This document shows positions 62,663 to 64,000 of a stretch of 64,000 nucleotides of DNA, in pieces (within the stretch, counting starts at the first letter, position 1; each line of letters opens with the position of its first letter). The position numbers and the translations under genes are program-made. Source of the DNA: Calliopsis andreniformis (taxonomy: Eukaryota > Arthropoda > Insecta > Hymenoptera > Andrenidae); assembly GCF_051401765.1 (NCBI RefSeq), contig NC_135073.1:5766001-5830000 (forward strand). Reading direction: 5' to 3'. The notes below the pieces were generated by a model. It did not search any database, had not been told where the DNA came from, and was given only the letters and a program-made list of their open reading frames with translations.

Positions 62663-62703
62663 TGGGGGTGGGTGGGTGGGTGGGTGTGTGGGGAGAGGGG
62701 GGC
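62663..62703 (+). promoter_or_regulatory. G-quadruplex motif
   Basis: Runs of three to six G separated by one to a few bases (GGGGGTGGGTGGGTGGGTGG and onward) meet the usual four-tract rule several times over. The site follows directly on a pyrimidine-rich tract of the same strand. Such motifs occur at promoters, but no TATA box or initiator was placed here. Confidence 0.6.
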
Positions 62704-64000
62704 GATTAATGCACACGCGGGGAGAAAATAACGAAGAACGAACTCGGAGACTCATATTTCTTGGAAAATTTCGCGCTGGAGGATGGGAGTTACCTCTCCG
62801 TTGTCAAGGTTCGATGCGTTTCGTGGACGACAGGAAATAGAAATTTCATTGTCACGCAACGGCAACTGGATTGGTCTGTTTGTGATCAAGGTGTTCCTAA
62901 ATGGAACACTATTATGGCTTGTAACTGATAATTGGCATACTTTGATATATTGAAATAGTATTAGATTTGAAAAGACGCTAAAAATTAAGATGTGGATACA
63001 CATGTGGCTCATCTATTGCTATAGTGACATAACTAGGGAATTTGTCATTTTTAAGCTGTAAGTACAGAAAGAATTGTTATCTTATTTCCCTAAAGACAGT
63101 GATTTCTGAGTTAAGTATGTCATTACATATTGTTGCAAGTAAGGAATACGTGCGTGTCTGAAGCACTGTCCAAGATTTTATTCCAAATATTTGATTCTAT
63201 ATTCTTAAAGACGGCTCACGTGTTCTACATTTTAGGTATGTAATACCAATTCGTTACAATTTTGTAAGAGAAAGTTAAACACGTATGTAAAATGAAAGAA
63301 ACGTGAATTAAGAAGCGTCGCGTGTTCAATAAAGAGTCACTGGCGTGGCCACGATCTTCGCCGGAAAAGTTAATAATCAGCCTCGACGCGTGACCTTGTA
63401 CTCCGTTTTCCCCTTGCCGCTTTCGCCGCTTCGTCCGAAATCCAAAGTTTCTCAGGCAACTCGACACTGCAAGCAATTTCGGGCGTCGAGCAATCCCCCC
63501 TCCCCAGACGTCATCCTATTCACCTAACCCTGGTGGTGAGCAGTAAAGGAAAGTGCATAAAGCTGTAGAGTGTAGAACATCAGAGAGGTCCTCTGCTGTC
63601 TTTTCTCCACGAGAAGAGAACAATTTCGCCCAAACGTGTCGGTCCACGGGAGAAGATTCACGGATCTTTATTTGCAGCGTGGTTTATAGCGGCAATGCTG
63701 TCAACATCGGTGAACTTCAGAGAACGGTGCTCCTGCTAATGAACATTCAAATCGTCGAAAGCGACGGGAGGCCGGTGATACGTGATAAGTGCAAGTTTTC
63801 CAGGGTCCCCGGGAAACGTTGATTCGTTTCTGCCTTCGTTTATGACGCAGAGCTTCGCCGCAGTGCGTAACAATATTCGCGCGGTAGCGTCGAGCGTGTA
63901 AACAAACGAAGGAACTCGCGATCGCGTAAAACTGCAAAGTGTCTGCGGTTTGTTTGTCGGCGAGAGCGTTTCATGGCTAAAGCCCATGTAGAGAGAGAGC
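62704..64000. other. Non-coding stretch; GC-rich at the right edge
   Basis: The first part is AT-rich and contains no gene that I can support. From about 63300 the DNA is GC-rich and frames are open on both strands (for example 63553-63822 plus and 63701-63987 minus). The edge could be the start of a promoter or exon outside the window. Confidence 0.35.

Noticed and set aside
1..64000. A prokaryotic or phage system, CRISPR array or biosynthetic cluster
   Set aside because: There are no operon-like gene runs, no ribosome binding sites, no regularly spaced repeats and no recognisable bacterial proteins. The composition and splice-like signals are those of an insect nuclear genome.

Overview
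This window is non-prokaryotic, almost certainly insect nuclear DNA. I see long AT-rich stretches with dense stop codons in all six frames, broken by CpG- and GC-rich islands. I see no operons, no ribosome binding sites and no complete gene. The mosaic base composition, the abundant CpG in the islands and the small TTAA-flanked non-autonomous DNA elements fit a hymenopteran such as a bee or ant. That assignment is an inference, not a demonstration. No tRNA, rRNA, known microRNA, recognisable transposase or CRISPR array was found. Most long open frames lie in GC-rich islands and are open on both strands, so they are treated as chance.

The best-supported gene part is near 39.6-39.9 kb (+). There a GC-rich leader with a GA repeat and an upstream ORF precedes a short coding exon (39800-39906). 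That exon encodes a start methionine and a secretory signal peptide and runs into a GT splice donor. It looks like the first coding exon of a secreted or membrane protein whose next exon lies beyond the window, so about 24 kb of the right-hand side would be its first intron. Weaker exon-like pieces are: a minus-strand decayed coding region at 5757-6219 with one frame break at an 8-A run; plus-strand pieces at 4881-5201, 10231-10394 and 24978-25121; a minus-strand exon with a strong donor at 41141-41254; and a minus-strand 60-codon ORF at 53472-53654. None could be assigned to a family.

The clearest non-coding structure is a set of dispersed short elements flanked by TTAA, as in the piggyBac superfamily. 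Family 1 has an almost intact copy at 27576-27785, diverged copies at 37807-38200 and 40297-40522, and an inverted partial copy at 3004-3200. Family 2 has copies at 22318-22553 and 49401-49607. Further signals are a core promoter at 49011-49047 (TATAAAAG plus initiator), two weaker TATA promoters (24929 plus; 43163 minus), a 133-bp-offset tandem duplication at 34759-34981, a nested double palindrome at 61675-61737 and a G-quadruplex motif at 62663-62703.

Layout: 0-11 kb holds AT-rich DNA with several coding-like fragments; 11-39 kb is mostly intergenic or intronic DNA with GC islands and elements; 39.5-43.2 kb is the likely regulatory and first-exon zone, with plus and minus candidates facing away from each other in part; 43-64 kb is mostly non-coding with one strong promoter. 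I did not find a new multi-gene system here.
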